This document shows positions 1 to 7,657 of a DNA stretch of 20,723 bases, piece by piece. The notes beneath the pieces were generated by a model. The model was not told the DNA's origin, searched no databases, and saw nothing but the letters and a program-made list of their open reading frames with translations. Position numbers and translations under genes: made by a program. The stretch's first letter is position 1. Each line of letters opens with the position of its first letter. This DNA comes from Bacilli bacterium (lineage in GTDB: Bacteria > Bacillota_I > Bacilli_A > RF39 > UBA660): NCBI GenBank assembly GCA_017511605.1, contig JAFWJL010000011.1:1-20723 (forward strand), read 5' to 3'.

Positions 1-55
1 CTTTTTTATTTTTTTTAAGTAGATCTATAGCTACATTTCTTCCCATTACTAACAT
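1..55 (-). CDS. rlmB: RlmB-like 23S rRNA 2'-O-methyltransferase, N-terminal fragment
   Basis: Partial gene running off the left edge. Reading the minus strand from the ATG at 55 gives 18 codons, MLVMGRNVAIDLLKKNKK, with no stop. The short G-[RK]-N-x-[AV] motif near the N-terminus is how TrmH-family RlmB/YacO proteins begin; these methylate a 23S rRNA guanosine (Gm2251 in E. coli numbering). The start lies 4 bases after the mrnC stop, so the two are probably co-transcribed. In Bacillus the order cysS-mrnC-rlmB is conserved, which supports the call more than the 18 residues alone. A second ATG at 46 is possible but would sit directly on the motif. Confidence 0.6.
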   Translation of the reverse strand, partial: MLVMGRNVAIDLLKKNKK

Positions 56-59
56 AATC

Positions 60-431
60 TTATCTTATAATGAAATTCATTATTTCATTAATCCTTTCTA
101 TATTATTATCTAAGTATAAATAACCAATTAATGCCTCTAACCCAGTTGCATATTTATAAGTTATAATATCACAACTCTTAGGATGAGAAGTAGTCTTATA
201 ATTTCTAGCTCTTTTAACTATATCTAATTCCTTTTCAGATAACTTATCATTATCAATCATCTCTGTTAAGAATTTAGCCTGATTAATAGCACTAACGTAT
301 TTTAATGCTTCAGTCTGTAGATCATTAACATTACCAATACCCTTAGTAATTAAATACTTTCTAATATAATCCTCATATACAGTATCACCCATATATGCAA
401 GAACTAATACATTAACTTCTAATAAGTTCAT
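60..431 (-). CDS. mrnC: Mini-ribonuclease III (MrnC)
   Basis: 123 aa, the usual size for Mini-III, an RNase III catalytic domain without the dsRNA-binding domain. In Bacillus it matures 23S rRNA. The N-terminal signature LAYMGDTVYEDYIR (about residues 11-24) holds the acidic catalytic Asp16. The C-terminal block with EALIGYLYLD (about residues 98-107) is the second conserved helix of the family. It starts at the ATG at 431 behind TTGGTGAT. It lies downstream of the cysS terminator and just upstream of rlmB, the same neighbourhood as in Bacillus. Its own extended -10 lies at 447-455. Nothing is missing from the fold. Confidence 0.93.
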   Translation of the reverse strand: MNLLEVNVLVLAYMGDTVYEDYIRKYLITKGIGNVNDLQTEALKYVSAINQAKFLTEMIDNDKLSEKELDIVKRARNYKTTSHPKSCDIITYKYATGLEALIGYLYLDNNIERINEIMNFIIR

Positions 432-446
432 AAAATCACCAACTAC

Positions 447-455
447 ATTATACCA
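447..455 (-). promoter_or_regulatory. Extended -10 promoter of mrnC
   Basis: On the minus strand this reads TGGTATAAT, a perfect extended -10 (TGn + TATAAT). It begins a few bases after the U-tract of the cysS terminator. The predicted transcript start is near 440, giving a leader of only about 9-10 bases before the mrnC ATG at 431. No convincing -35 is visible because that position is occupied by the terminator. Confidence 0.5.
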
Positions 456-456
456 T

Positions 457-490
457 AAAAAAGAAACTACACTAGTTCATATGTAGTTCC
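457..490 (-). terminator. cysS intrinsic terminator overlapping the stop codon
   Basis: In the transcript: GGAACTACA, a 10-base loop, then TGTAGTTTC and six U. The stem is 9 bp with one G·U pair. The left arm encodes the last residues of CysS (Gly-Thr-Thr) and the right arm includes the UAG stop. Confidence 0.8.
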
Positions 491-1858
491 TTCTCTAGAA
501 TCTATTAATTTTACACCTTTTTCAAGTAACTCATCTCTTATAGAATCTGCTTTAGCAAAATCTTTATTAGCTTTTGCTTCTTTTCTTTCTTCTATCTTTT
601 CTTGAATATACTTTTCTAAGTCTGCATCAACTTCTTTTTCTTCCTCTTTTAATAAGTCTAATGAAAGTACTTTATCAAATTCTTCAATAATAGCTAATTT
701 AGTACCATCACTAATCTCATCTTTTAATACATCATATAATAAAGTAATCATATTAGATGTATTAAAATCATCTTCTATATTTAATTTAAATTGATAAATA
801 TAATCATTCTTCTTAGATTCATCTACTTCATCTTTTACTAATTTAGAAATTCTACTTTTTAATTTTAAATAAGCATTTTCTGCTCCATCTAATATTTCAT
901 AAGAGAAAGTTAATTGATTATGATAATAAGAATTTAAGCATAAATATCTATAACTTAATGGATTATATCCTTTTTCTTCTAATAAAGATATAGTTAAGAA
1001 TTCACCTTTAGATTTACTCATCTTACCAGTTTCATCATTTAAGAAACCTAAATGAGTCCAATAATTACACCATTTATGACCTAAATATGCTTCTGATTGA
1101 GCTATTTCATTAGTATGATGTGGGAATATCGCATCTTCTGCACCAAAATGAATATCTAAGTATTCTCCTAAATATTTAATAGCTATACCAGAACATTCTA
1201 TGTGCCATCCAGGATAACCTCTACCCCATGGTGAATCCCATTGTAGTTCTTGATTATCAAATTTAGAATTAGTAAACCAAAGTCCAAAATCAAATGGATT
1301 TTTTTTAGCACTATCCTCTTCAATATCTTCACGAACAGCCACCATCAAGTCATCACTATTACGTCCAGATAATTTATAATAATCTCTATATTTAGTAGTA
1401 TCAAAGTAAACATTACCATCTGAAATATATGCATAACCCGTATCAAGTAACTTCGTTATCATTTTAATATACATATCAACATTATCAGTAGCATTACTAA
1501 CTACATCTGGCCATCTAATATTTAACTTTTCACAATCTGATTTAAAACAATTAGTATAGTATTCTGCTATTTCTTTAGATGACTTATGTTCTCTTTTAGA
1601 AGCAACTGCCATCTTATCTTCTCCCGTATCTCCATCACCTACTAAATGCCCAACATCAGTTATATTCATAACTCTATTTACTTTATATCCTAAAAACTTC
1701 CATCCTTTTTCAATGATATCCTCAGATATATAAGTACGTAAATTCCCAATATGCGCAAAATGATATACAGTAGGTCCACAGGTATACATATTAATTATTC
1801 CTTCTTCTCTCGGAATAAATTCCTCTACTTGCTTATTCATTGTATTATATATTTTCAT
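467..1858 (-). CDS. cysS: Cysteinyl-tRNA synthetase
   Basis: 463 aa, full length for class I CysRS, which charges tRNA-Cys. The HIGH-type motif is AHIGN (residues 35-39). The KMSKS loop is GKMSKSKG (278-285). Zinc ligands visible are Cys27 (YTCGP), Cys222 (HIECSG), the His pair near 247-248 and Glu251. The C-terminal third is helical and highly charged, like the DALR-type anticodon-binding region. The ATG at 1858 follows TAGGTGATTTT, a good Shine-Dalgarno. It lies 36 bases after clpC; in B. subtilis the intervening radA, disA, ispDF, gltX and cysE genes separate them. The last codons are part of the transcription terminator. Confidence 0.97.
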   Translation of the reverse strand: MKIYNTMNKQVEEFIPREEGIINMYTCGPTVYHFAHIGNLRTYISEDIIEKGWKFLGYKVNRVMNITDVGHLVGDGDTGEDKMAVASKREHKSSKEIAEYYTNCFKSDCEKLNIRWPDVVSNATDNVDMYIKMITKLLDTGYAYISDGNVYFDTTKYRDYYKLSGRNSDDLMVAVREDIEEDSAKKNPFDFGLWFTNSKFDNQELQWDSPWGRGYPGWHIECSGIAIKYLGEYLDIHFGAEDAIFPHHTNEIAQSEAYLGHKWCNYWTHLGFLNDETGKMSKSKGEFLTISLLEEKGYNPLSYRYLCLNSYYHNQLTFSYEILDGAENAYLKLKSRISKLVKDEVDESKKNDYIYQFKLNIEDDFNTSNMITLLYDVLKDEISDGTKLAIIEEFDKVLSLDLLKEEEKEVDADLEKYIQEKIEERKEAKANKDFAKADSIRDELLEKGVKLIDSREGTTYELV

Positions 1859-1877
1859 AAAATCACCTACCGAACCT

Positions 1878-1886
1878 ATTATAACA
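1878..1886 (-). promoter_or_regulatory. Extended -10 promoter of cysS
   Basis: Minus strand TGTTATAAT, a perfect extended -10 in the 36-base gap between the clpC stop and the cysS start. The predicted start near 1871 would keep the AGGTGAT Shine-Dalgarno. No terminator is visible after clpC, so readthrough from clpC is also likely. Confidence 0.5.
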
Positions 1887-1894
1887 TAATAATA

Positions 1895-3808
1895 TCAACT
1901 TTTAATACTTTCTTTATCAAGATAAATAACTTTATCAAAACAATCTATTAATTTATTAGAAATTTCTTTTCCATCAAATCCAATATTATAATTAATAAAA
2001 GGCATTGTCATAAATACAATACACTTAGTAATATTAATTTTACTTTCATTATTATCTATATATCCATTATCTATAGAATCTATTATTAGCTTCATTAATC
2101 TTCTATTACCTTTATCTATATTCTTAAAATAAATAATACTAAAGGGATTTTCTTTTATACTATCAAACAAACTAATAAATTTATTAATATAAGCATACTC
2201 TTTATACTCATTCATATCTATAACTATATAATTACATTCATAAATATTTTTAGCTATTTTATCTACCAATAATGTTACAGTCGATACATTTTTATCAATT
2301 AAAAGAAGATTGATACACTTATTATTTTTTATATAATCATATTTTTTTAAAATTTCTTCAATACTTTTATTAATATTTTGTTTTTTGATTCTTTCGTTAT
2401 ACTCATCATGGGATAATACTAAAACTTTATTACAAATTACTCTTTCAACATCCTTTCTAGTAACAACCACACGATTATTATTATTAAATAATTTATTATT
2501 ATATTTACTACGCAACTCTAGTTCTTGGTTTTTATAAGATAATGCTTTCTTAAAATTATGTTTTCTTATTTCACTATTCTTATTGTTTTCTATCTCTTTA
2601 ATAGACACTTCATAATCCAATAATTCTTTATTAACAGAATTATTTAAAGTAGCATAAGCACATACTTCATCTAATAAATCTATAGCTTTATCAGGTTGTC
2701 TACCATTAAACATACAAGAAAATGAATAATCAACTATATTATCCAATATTTCTTTTTTTAATATTACACTATGATAATTTTCATAGGCATTCTTTAATCC
2801 ATATAATATTTTTCTAACAGAATCTCTATTTGCCTCTGCAACATATACTTTTTGAAATCTTCTGTCCAAAGCCTTATCTTTAGAAATAAACTTATTATAT
2901 TCATCCAACGTAGTAGCACCTATTACTTTGATATCTCCTCTAGCTAAAAATGGTTTTACTATATTAGAGGCATCAATCGCTCCCTCTGCTCCACCTGCCC
3001 CCATAAGCGTATGTATCTCATCTATAAATAATATAATATTAGGATTATTAACTACTTCCTTCAATAATTTATTAATTCTCTCTTCAAATTCACCCCTATA
3101 CTTAGTACCAGCTACTAATATAGACATAGATATACTGTAAATAGTCATATTCTTTAATCTGTATGGAACCATACCACTAACTATTCTTTTAGAAAGTTCT
3201 TCTACTATAGCTGTTTTCCCCACTCCTGCTTCACCTATTAATAAAGGATTATTTTTATTTTTTCTTAAAAGTATTTGTATTATTCTATCTATTTCCTTAT
3301 CTCTACCTATAACACAATCATATTTATTAGATACTTTATTCATATTTATTCCTAATTCATCAACAATAAGATCATTATTTCTAACATTATAATTATTAGA
3401 TAAGAATTCTTCACACAATTGATCTACATCTATATCCATACTAAATAATATTCTATTCGCAACACCATCACCTTCCTCTAATATAGATAAAAGTAGATTA
3501 TATGGAGTAACCATCTTACTATTATCTTTAGAATAATATGTCGCATTATTTATTATCTTTCGAAGTAATGGAGTAAATAAAAACCAGGTGTTAGAAGAAG
3601 AACCCATCCCCATAATACTTATTAATTTATTTCTAAAATTATCATAATTAACACCATATTTATTAAGAATTTTTGTAATATTCAAATTACTATTTAAAAT
3701 TGCTAAAAAAAGATGTTCACTTCCGACATATGGATGTTTTAATTCATACATTTCTTTTTTTGCACTAATAATTAACTTTTGCGATTGCTCATCAAAAAAT
3801 AAATTCAT
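1895..3808 (-). CDS. clpC: ClpC-like Clp/Hsp100 ATPase with degenerate, shortened second AAA+ domain
   Basis: 637 aa from the ATG at 3808, against about 810 for Bacillus ClpC, an unfoldase that feeds ClpP. The N-terminal Clp repeat domain is present (about 1-140). D1 is intact: Walker A GEAGVGKT (192-199), pore loop GTKYRGEFEER, Walker B IILFIDE (258-264), sensor VIGATT, and DRRF arginine finger. A short M domain with a UVR-like helix pair follows (about 398-442). After that, D2 aligns only as a remnant (475-637): the P-loop is replaced by LLLIDKNVSTVTLL, and the Walker B Asp-Glu by KN in IIYFKNID. The D2 pore loop and the C-terminal small domain are absent. An IGF tripeptide (609-611) sits where ClpC has its ClpP-docking loop. 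The start is chosen because AGGTGAT at 3812-3818 precedes this ATG, while an upstream in-frame ATG at 3826 lies inside the promoter. ctsR, mcsA and mcsB, which precede clpC in Bacillus, are absent here. Confidence 0.9.
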   Translation of the reverse strand: MNLFFDEQSQKLIISAKKEMYELKHPYVGSEHLFLAILNSNLNITKILNKYGVNYDNFRNKLISIMGMGSSSNTWFLFTPLLRKIINNATYYSKDNSKMVTPYNLLLSILEEGDGVANRILFSMDIDVDQLCEEFLSNNYNVRNNDLIVDELGINMNKVSNKYDCVIGRDKEIDRIIQILLRKNKNNPLLIGEAGVGKTAIVEELSKRIVSGMVPYRLKNMTIYSISMSILVAGTKYRGEFEERINKLLKEVVNNPNIILFIDEIHTLMGAGGAEGAIDASNIVKPFLARGDIKVIGATTLDEYNKFISKDKALDRRFQKVYVAEANRDSVRKILYGLKNAYENYHSVILKKEILDNIVDYSFSCMFNGRQPDKAIDLLDEVCAYATLNNSVNKELLDYEVSIKEIENNKNSEIRKHNFKKALSYKNQELELRSKYNNKLFNNNNRVVVTRKDVERVICNKVLVLSHDEYNERIKKQNINKSIEEILKKYDYIKNNKCINLLLIDKNVSTVTLLVDKIAKNIYECNYIVIDMNEYKEYAYINKFISLFDSIKENPFSIIYFKNIDKGNRRLMKLIIDSIDNGYIDNNESKINITKCIVFMTMPFINYNIGFDGKEISNKLIDCFDKVIYLDKESIKS

Positions 3809-3824
3809 ATTATCACCTATATTC

Positions 3825-3853
3825 ATTCTAAATATAAGTGACTAACTATTCAA
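3825..3853 (-). promoter_or_regulatory. Promoter of clpC
   Basis: TTGAAT (3848-3853) and TAGAAT (3825-3830) separated by 17 bases on the minus strand. The predicted start is near 3818, which places the alternative ATG at 3826 outside the transcript. I see no CtsR-type heptad repeat and no CIRCE element, so no heat-shock operator is evident. Confidence 0.55.
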
Positions 3854-3880
3854 ATAAAACTGTTCCAAAAATATCGACAC

Positions 3881-3906
3881 AAAAAAAAGAAGCCCTAAGG
3901 CTTCTT
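3881..3906 (-). terminator. Intrinsic terminator after the YfcC-like permease
   Basis: Transcript: AAGAAGCC, loop UUA, GGGCUUCUU, then U-tract (eight U in a row). Compact, GC-richest stem in the window, placed just after the permease stop. Confidence 0.9.
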
Positions 3907-3914
3907 AATTAACA

Positions 3915-5480
3915 CTATACTAAAGCTAAAATTATAAAGATAATTAATAGAGCTACGAATAATTCTAATAATAATTTCCAGATAGCCTTTAACCAGTCTT
4001 TATAAGAAACTTTAAGATAAGCTAATATACCCATTAATACTAAACTTGTAGGTGCAAATAACATTGCTACACCATACATAGATTGGAATATAACTCCAAC
4101 TAATGGATAATTACTTGCTTTTGTTACTATGCTTGTATAATATGGAGTAACTGCTTGGAAACTATATGCAATATCTGAATTAAATATAGGAGCAAGTAAT
4201 GCTACTACTACAGTTGTTGCTATATTGAATCCTTTAGTTAATCCTAAAATTGATTTATAGATAACTAATTGGAATGGATGATATGTTACTAATACTAAAA
4301 CACTATATAGTAATATAACTATTACAAATGGTGCTAAAGCCTTCTTAGCTCCTTCAGCAAATCCATCAATTATATCATCAAATTTAACTTTATAAATTAA
4401 AGCTAATACTAAAATTACTAATCCCATTGGTAAGAATAGATCTGTCATAGTCCAACTTCCAAATGGATTAAATGTACCTAAAATTTTAGCAAAAATAGGG
4501 AACTTAAATAAAGTAAATTCTTGAACAGCTAAACTAGCTTTTTCAAATGCATCTACTTTAAATGATGTCCATGGTATAAATGCTATAACAAAAAGTACAA
4601 ATAATAAACTAAATGTTACAACTAATGGCCATATTTTATGAGAACCACTAACTTTTGCAGGTACGATGATTACATCTTCCTCAATTAATGCTGCTTTATT
4701 TGCACTCTTACGAGTCTTTGTAGTTTTCTTTGCTGAAGTTTTCTTTGCAGGAGCTTTTTTAGCACTTGCTTTCTTAGCTTCTACCTTTTTAGCTTCTACC
4801 TTCTTAGCTACAACTTTTTCTACTTTTTTCATTTTTTCTTTTACTTCTTCTTTAATTTCTTCTACTTTAGATTTTTTAATCTTAGCATACATTAAAACAT
4901 TAAATATAACTAATGCTACTGAAACTAATAAAATAGCCCATCTAACACCTATTTCAAAATCAAAGTCTAAAGCTAAAGCTCCAGTTAAAATACCAGTATT
5001 ATTAGTTGCATATGTTGTACCAACTAAACCAGCTACTGCTCCACCTACTGTAACTAATGCAGCAGTGATTTTATCATATCCCATTAATAGGATAAGTGCT
5101 ACAATAAATGGAATAAATAAAGCTATTCCAAATTGTATACCACATACAGATACAAGTAAAGCAATAACTACTACCATAATTGATAATAGAAGTTTTTCCT
5201 TTCCTTCAAATAATTTTACGATTCTTTCTAAGAATACACGATAAGCTGGAATCTTGTATAGAATTCCATAGAATCCTCCAACTAGGACAAAGAATAATCC
5301 AATATATCCAAAATAACTTAATGCAGTTAATGGATAATTAAATAAATCAAATAATCCCATTTGAACGCGTCCTTGGTCTATATATTGTCCTGAATAATAA
5401 GCAGCAGGTAATATCCAAGATAATAATAAGAAGACTAGCATAGTAATAAGAACGACTTTTATTGTATTATGTTTCTTCAT
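3915..5480 (-). CDS. YfcC/DcuC-like family permease with a Lys/Ala-rich cytoplasmic loop
   Basis: 521 aa integral membrane protein with about 12 hydrophobic segments in two halves (residues 8-200 and 280-521). The arrangement, the GGAVAGLVGTTYATNN stretch (about 146-161) and the overall length suggest the YfcC/C4-dicarboxylate (DcuC-like) carrier group. Members are often annotated as basic-amino-acid or dicarboxylate exchangers, and the substrate cannot be read from sequence. Between the halves is a roughly 70-residue, very basic, low-complexity loop with six tandem AKKxx pentads (225-254), resembling bacterial histone-H1-like tails. It starts at the ATG at 5480 behind GGGAGG, with its own promoter and terminator, so it is monocistronic. 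It occupies the place where ctsR-mcsA-mcsB would be expected. Family assignment is moderate; an NhaC-like antiporter is the main alternative. Confidence 0.65.
   Translation of the reverse strand: MKKHNTIKVVLITMLVFLLLSWILPAAYYSGQYIDQGRVQMGLFDLFNYPLTALSYFGYIGLFFVLVGGFYGILYKIPAYRVFLERIVKLFEGKEKLLLSIMVVVIALLVSVCGIQFGIALFIPFIVALILLMGYDKITAALVTVGGAVAGLVGTTYATNNTGILTGALALDFDFEIGVRWAILLVSVALVIFNVLMYAKIKKSKVEEIKEEVKEKMKKVEKVVAKKVEAKKVEAKKASAKKAPAKKTSAKKTTKTRKSANKAALIEEDVIIVPAKVSGSHKIWPLVVTFSLLFVLFVIAFIPWTSFKVDAFEKASLAVQEFTLFKFPIFAKILGTFNPFGSWTMTDLFLPMGLVILVLALIYKVKFDDIIDGFAEGAKKALAPFVIVILLYSVLVLVTYHPFQLVIYKSILGLTKGFNIATTVVVALLAPIFNSDIAYSFQAVTPYYTSIVTKASNYPLVGVIFQSMYGVAMLFAPTSLVLMGILAYLKVSYKDWLKAIWKLLLELFVALLIIFIILALV
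4719..4808 (-). repeat. Six tandem 15-bp repeats encoding AKKxx pentapeptides
   Basis: Residues 225-254 of the permease read AKKVE, AKKVE, AKKAS, AKKAP, AKKTS, AKKTT. The flanking sequence (to about 4692 and 4844) is also Lys/Ala-rich. Codon-level copies are close but not identical, and the Lys codon alternates between AAA and AAG, so the repeat has drifted at DNA level while the protein pattern is kept. Confidence 0.9.
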
Positions 5481-5498
5481 AATTAACCTCCCATAATA

Positions 5499-5527
5499 AT
5501 TATATTATTTTCAAGTGTTTTTTACAA
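5499..5527 (-). promoter_or_regulatory. Promoter of the YfcC-like permease
   Basis: TTGTAA (5522-5527) and TATAAT (5499-5504) with a 17-base spacer, a near-consensus housekeeping promoter. It lies between the lysS terminator and the GGGAGG Shine-Dalgarno. Confidence 0.7.
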
Positions 5528-5542
5528 GTATTTTAAATAAAT

Positions 5543-5570
5543 AAAAAAAGAAGATTAATCTTCTTTTTTT
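5543..5570 (-). terminator. lysS intrinsic terminator with stop codon in the loop
   Basis: A fully palindromic 28-base element: A-tract, GAAGATTAATCTTC, T-tract. The lysS UAA stop is at the centre. Because of the symmetry it could terminate in either direction, but only minus-strand genes are present. Confidence 0.85.
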
Positions 5571-7048
5571 CTTTCTCTCATTGTTGGGAATAATAATACA
5601 TCTCTTATTGATTCTTGTTCAGTGAATAACATTACTAAACGGTCAATACCATAACCAATTCCACCAGTAGGAGGCATACCATATTCTAACGCTTCGATGA
5701 AGTCCATATCGATATCATTAGCTTCATCATTACCCATATCCTTTTCCTTTAATTGAGCTTCAAATCTTTCTAATTGATCGTCTGGATCATTTAACTCAGT
5801 ATAGGCATTTGCACATTCATGACCTGAAATAAATAATTCAAATCTTTGAGTAAATCTAGGGTCACTAGGATCTTTTTTAGTTAATGGACTAATCTCAATT
5901 GGATGTCCATATAAGAATGTTGGCTCTATTAAAGTTTCTTCAACATATTTTTCAAAGAATTTATTAATAATATGACCATATTGTTTTTCATGTTCTTCTA
6001 AGTCTATATGATGTTCTTCAGCTAATTTTAAACATTCATCTAAAGAATTAATTGCTTTAAAATCAATTCCTGTTTTTTCCTTAATAGCATCGGTCATAGA
6101 AACTCTCTTCCATTCACCAGCAACATCTATATCATGTCCTAAGAAATGGAAAGTTGTTTTTCCACACACTTCATTAGCTATAGTCTTATACATATTTTCA
6201 GTTAAGTCCATCATACCTTCAAGGTCACTATATGCTTGATATACTTCCATCATAGTAAATTCAGGATTATGCATTGGATCCATTCCTTCATTACGGAAAG
6301 TTCTACCTATTTCATAAACTCTTTCCATACCACCAACTAATAATCTCTTAAGATTTAATTCAAGAGCTATTCTTAAATACATATCAATATCTTGAGCATT
6401 ATGATGTGTAGTAAATGGTCTAGCACTAGCTCCTGTTAATAATGATGTTAATATAGGAGTTTCTACTTCTGTAAATCCTTGATTATCTAAGAAATCTCTA
6501 ATACATTTAATAATTCTTGGTCTCATGAATGCAACTTTCTTAGATTCTTCATTCATCATTAAATCAACATAACGTCTTCTATATCTTTCTTCTTTATCAA
6601 CTAATCCATGGAATTTTTCAGGAAGTGGTCTTAAAGCTTTAACTAAATGCGTATATTCTAAACATTTAATAGTAACTTCACCAGTCTTAGTTTTCATTAC
6701 TTTTCCATATACACCAACTATATCTCCGATGTCAGCTGTTTTAAATAAGTCATATGCTTCTTCCCCAATATCATTAACTGATATATAGATTTGGATAGAA
6801 CCAGTTTTATCTTGAATACTAAAGAATGATGCTTTACCCATCTTTCTAATAAACATAATTCTTCCTGCTACTTTAGCAGTATCATTCATGTTTTCAAATG
6901 CATCATGATCTACTTCACAATACTTTTCTTTTATATCTTTAGCATAATCTTCCCTATCATATCTTTGTCCAAATGGATCTAATCCTAATTCTACTAATCT
7001 ATCTCTTTTTTCTCTTCTTACTAATTCTTGTTCACTAAAATCTCTCAT
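5555..7048 (-). CDS. lysS: Lysyl-tRNA synthetase (class II)
   Basis: 497 aa, normal length for bacterial LysRS-II. The N-terminal OB-fold tRNA-binding domain covers about residues 55-145 (VAGRIMFIRKMGKASFFSIQD region). The class II core follows, with motif 2 (RTFRNEGMD) and motif 3 (GIGYGIDRLVML) near the C-terminus. The ATG at 7048 follows AGGAGG, which overlaps the end of the upstream RDD gene (10-base gap), so it is the last gene of dusB-RDD-lysS. In B. subtilis dusB and lysS are also close neighbours. The last residues KKED are encoded by the terminator stem. Confidence 0.97.
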   Translation of the reverse strand: MRDFSEQELVRREKRDRLVELGLDPFGQRYDREDYAKDIKEKYCEVDHDAFENMNDTAKVAGRIMFIRKMGKASFFSIQDKTGSIQIYISVNDIGEEAYDLFKTADIGDIVGVYGKVMKTKTGEVTIKCLEYTHLVKALRPLPEKFHGLVDKEERYRRRYVDLMMNEESKKVAFMRPRIIKCIRDFLDNQGFTEVETPILTSLLTGASARPFTTHHNAQDIDMYLRIALELNLKRLLVGGMERVYEIGRTFRNEGMDPMHNPEFTMMEVYQAYSDLEGMMDLTENMYKTIANEVCGKTTFHFLGHDIDVAGEWKRVSMTDAIKEKTGIDFKAINSLDECLKLAEEHHIDLEEHEKQYGHIINKFFEKYVEETLIEPTFLYGHPIEISPLTKKDPSDPRFTQRFELFISGHECANAYTELNDPDDQLERFEAQLKEKDMGNDEANDIDMDFIEALEYGMPPTGGIGYGIDRLVMLFTEQESIRDVLLFPTMRERKKED

Positions 7049-7057
7049 AAATACCTC

Positions 7058-7657
7058 CTATTTTGCACTAACTACTCTAGTATGAGCTATTCTATCATGA
7101 ATAGTTCTTCCCTCTTTTGTTGTAGCTAATATTACTGAAATAAACATTATTATATATTGAGTCATTGATAACGTTGCACTCACACCAGTATATATACCTT
7201 TAGGTGCAAATGTTATTAATGCGAAATTAATAATATTTAATAATATCATATTAACAATAAAAGCTCTAAATATCATTTGATTCATACTTAAATCGCCATC
7301 AAGTGCCACTACTTTTATTTTCATTAATTTTTTACCAAAAGTTTGTCCCCTATTATATAATTGGAAAACCACAAAGTAAACTATATATATTATTATAGTA
7401 ATAAAAGTCATTACTCCAGTACTTCTACTTAAACTATAATAAACACTGCTATATCTTTCTAAATACTCATCCGGAGTAATTTCTCCTTTTTGATATTTTT
7501 CAATTACTTCTGTCGACTCATTTTGTAATTTGTCAACCTTTTTCGCATCTATAAATGGTGCTGATATTAAACTAACTAGTATTACAACTATTAAATAATC
7601 AATTGCATAAGCACAAAGTCTTCTAACAAGAGATGCTCTTTTTAATTCCTTAGCCAT
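7058..7657 (-). CDS. RDD-family membrane protein
   Basis: 199 aa. An RDD-like N-terminal segment with an Asp inside the first membrane helix (LCAYAIDYLIVVILV, about residues 14-28) and the GQTFGKKLMKIKVV stretch (about 104-117) mark the family. About four membrane helices are visible, with a charged, Glu/Lys-rich extracytoplasmic or cytoplasmic loop (40-75) after the first. RDD proteins have no common established function; some are implicated in ion exchange. The start overlaps the end of dusB by 16 bases (AAGGAGG Shine-Dalgarno inside dusB), suggesting translational coupling. It is followed 10 bases later by lysS. Confidence 0.8.
   Translation of the reverse strand: MAKELKRASLVRRLCAYAIDYLIVVILVSLISAPFIDAKKVDKLQNESTEVIEKYQKGEITPDEYLERYSSVYYSLSRSTGVMTFITIIIYIVYFVVFQLYNRGQTFGKKLMKIKVVALDGDLSMNQMIFRAFIVNMILLNIINFALITFAPKGIYTGVSATLSMTQYIIMFISVILATTKEGRTIHDRIAHTRVVSAK

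Noticed and set aside
3809..3826. Six-residue longer ClpC N-terminus from the ATG at 3826
   Set aside because: This ATG lies within the -10 region and its codons contain the AGGTGAT site used by the ATG at 3808.
4666..5244. Long plus-strand ORF opposite the permease
   Set aside because: It is the antisense image of a biased coding sequence (Lys/Ala repeat and hydrophobic segments), without a ribosome-binding site or recognisable family.
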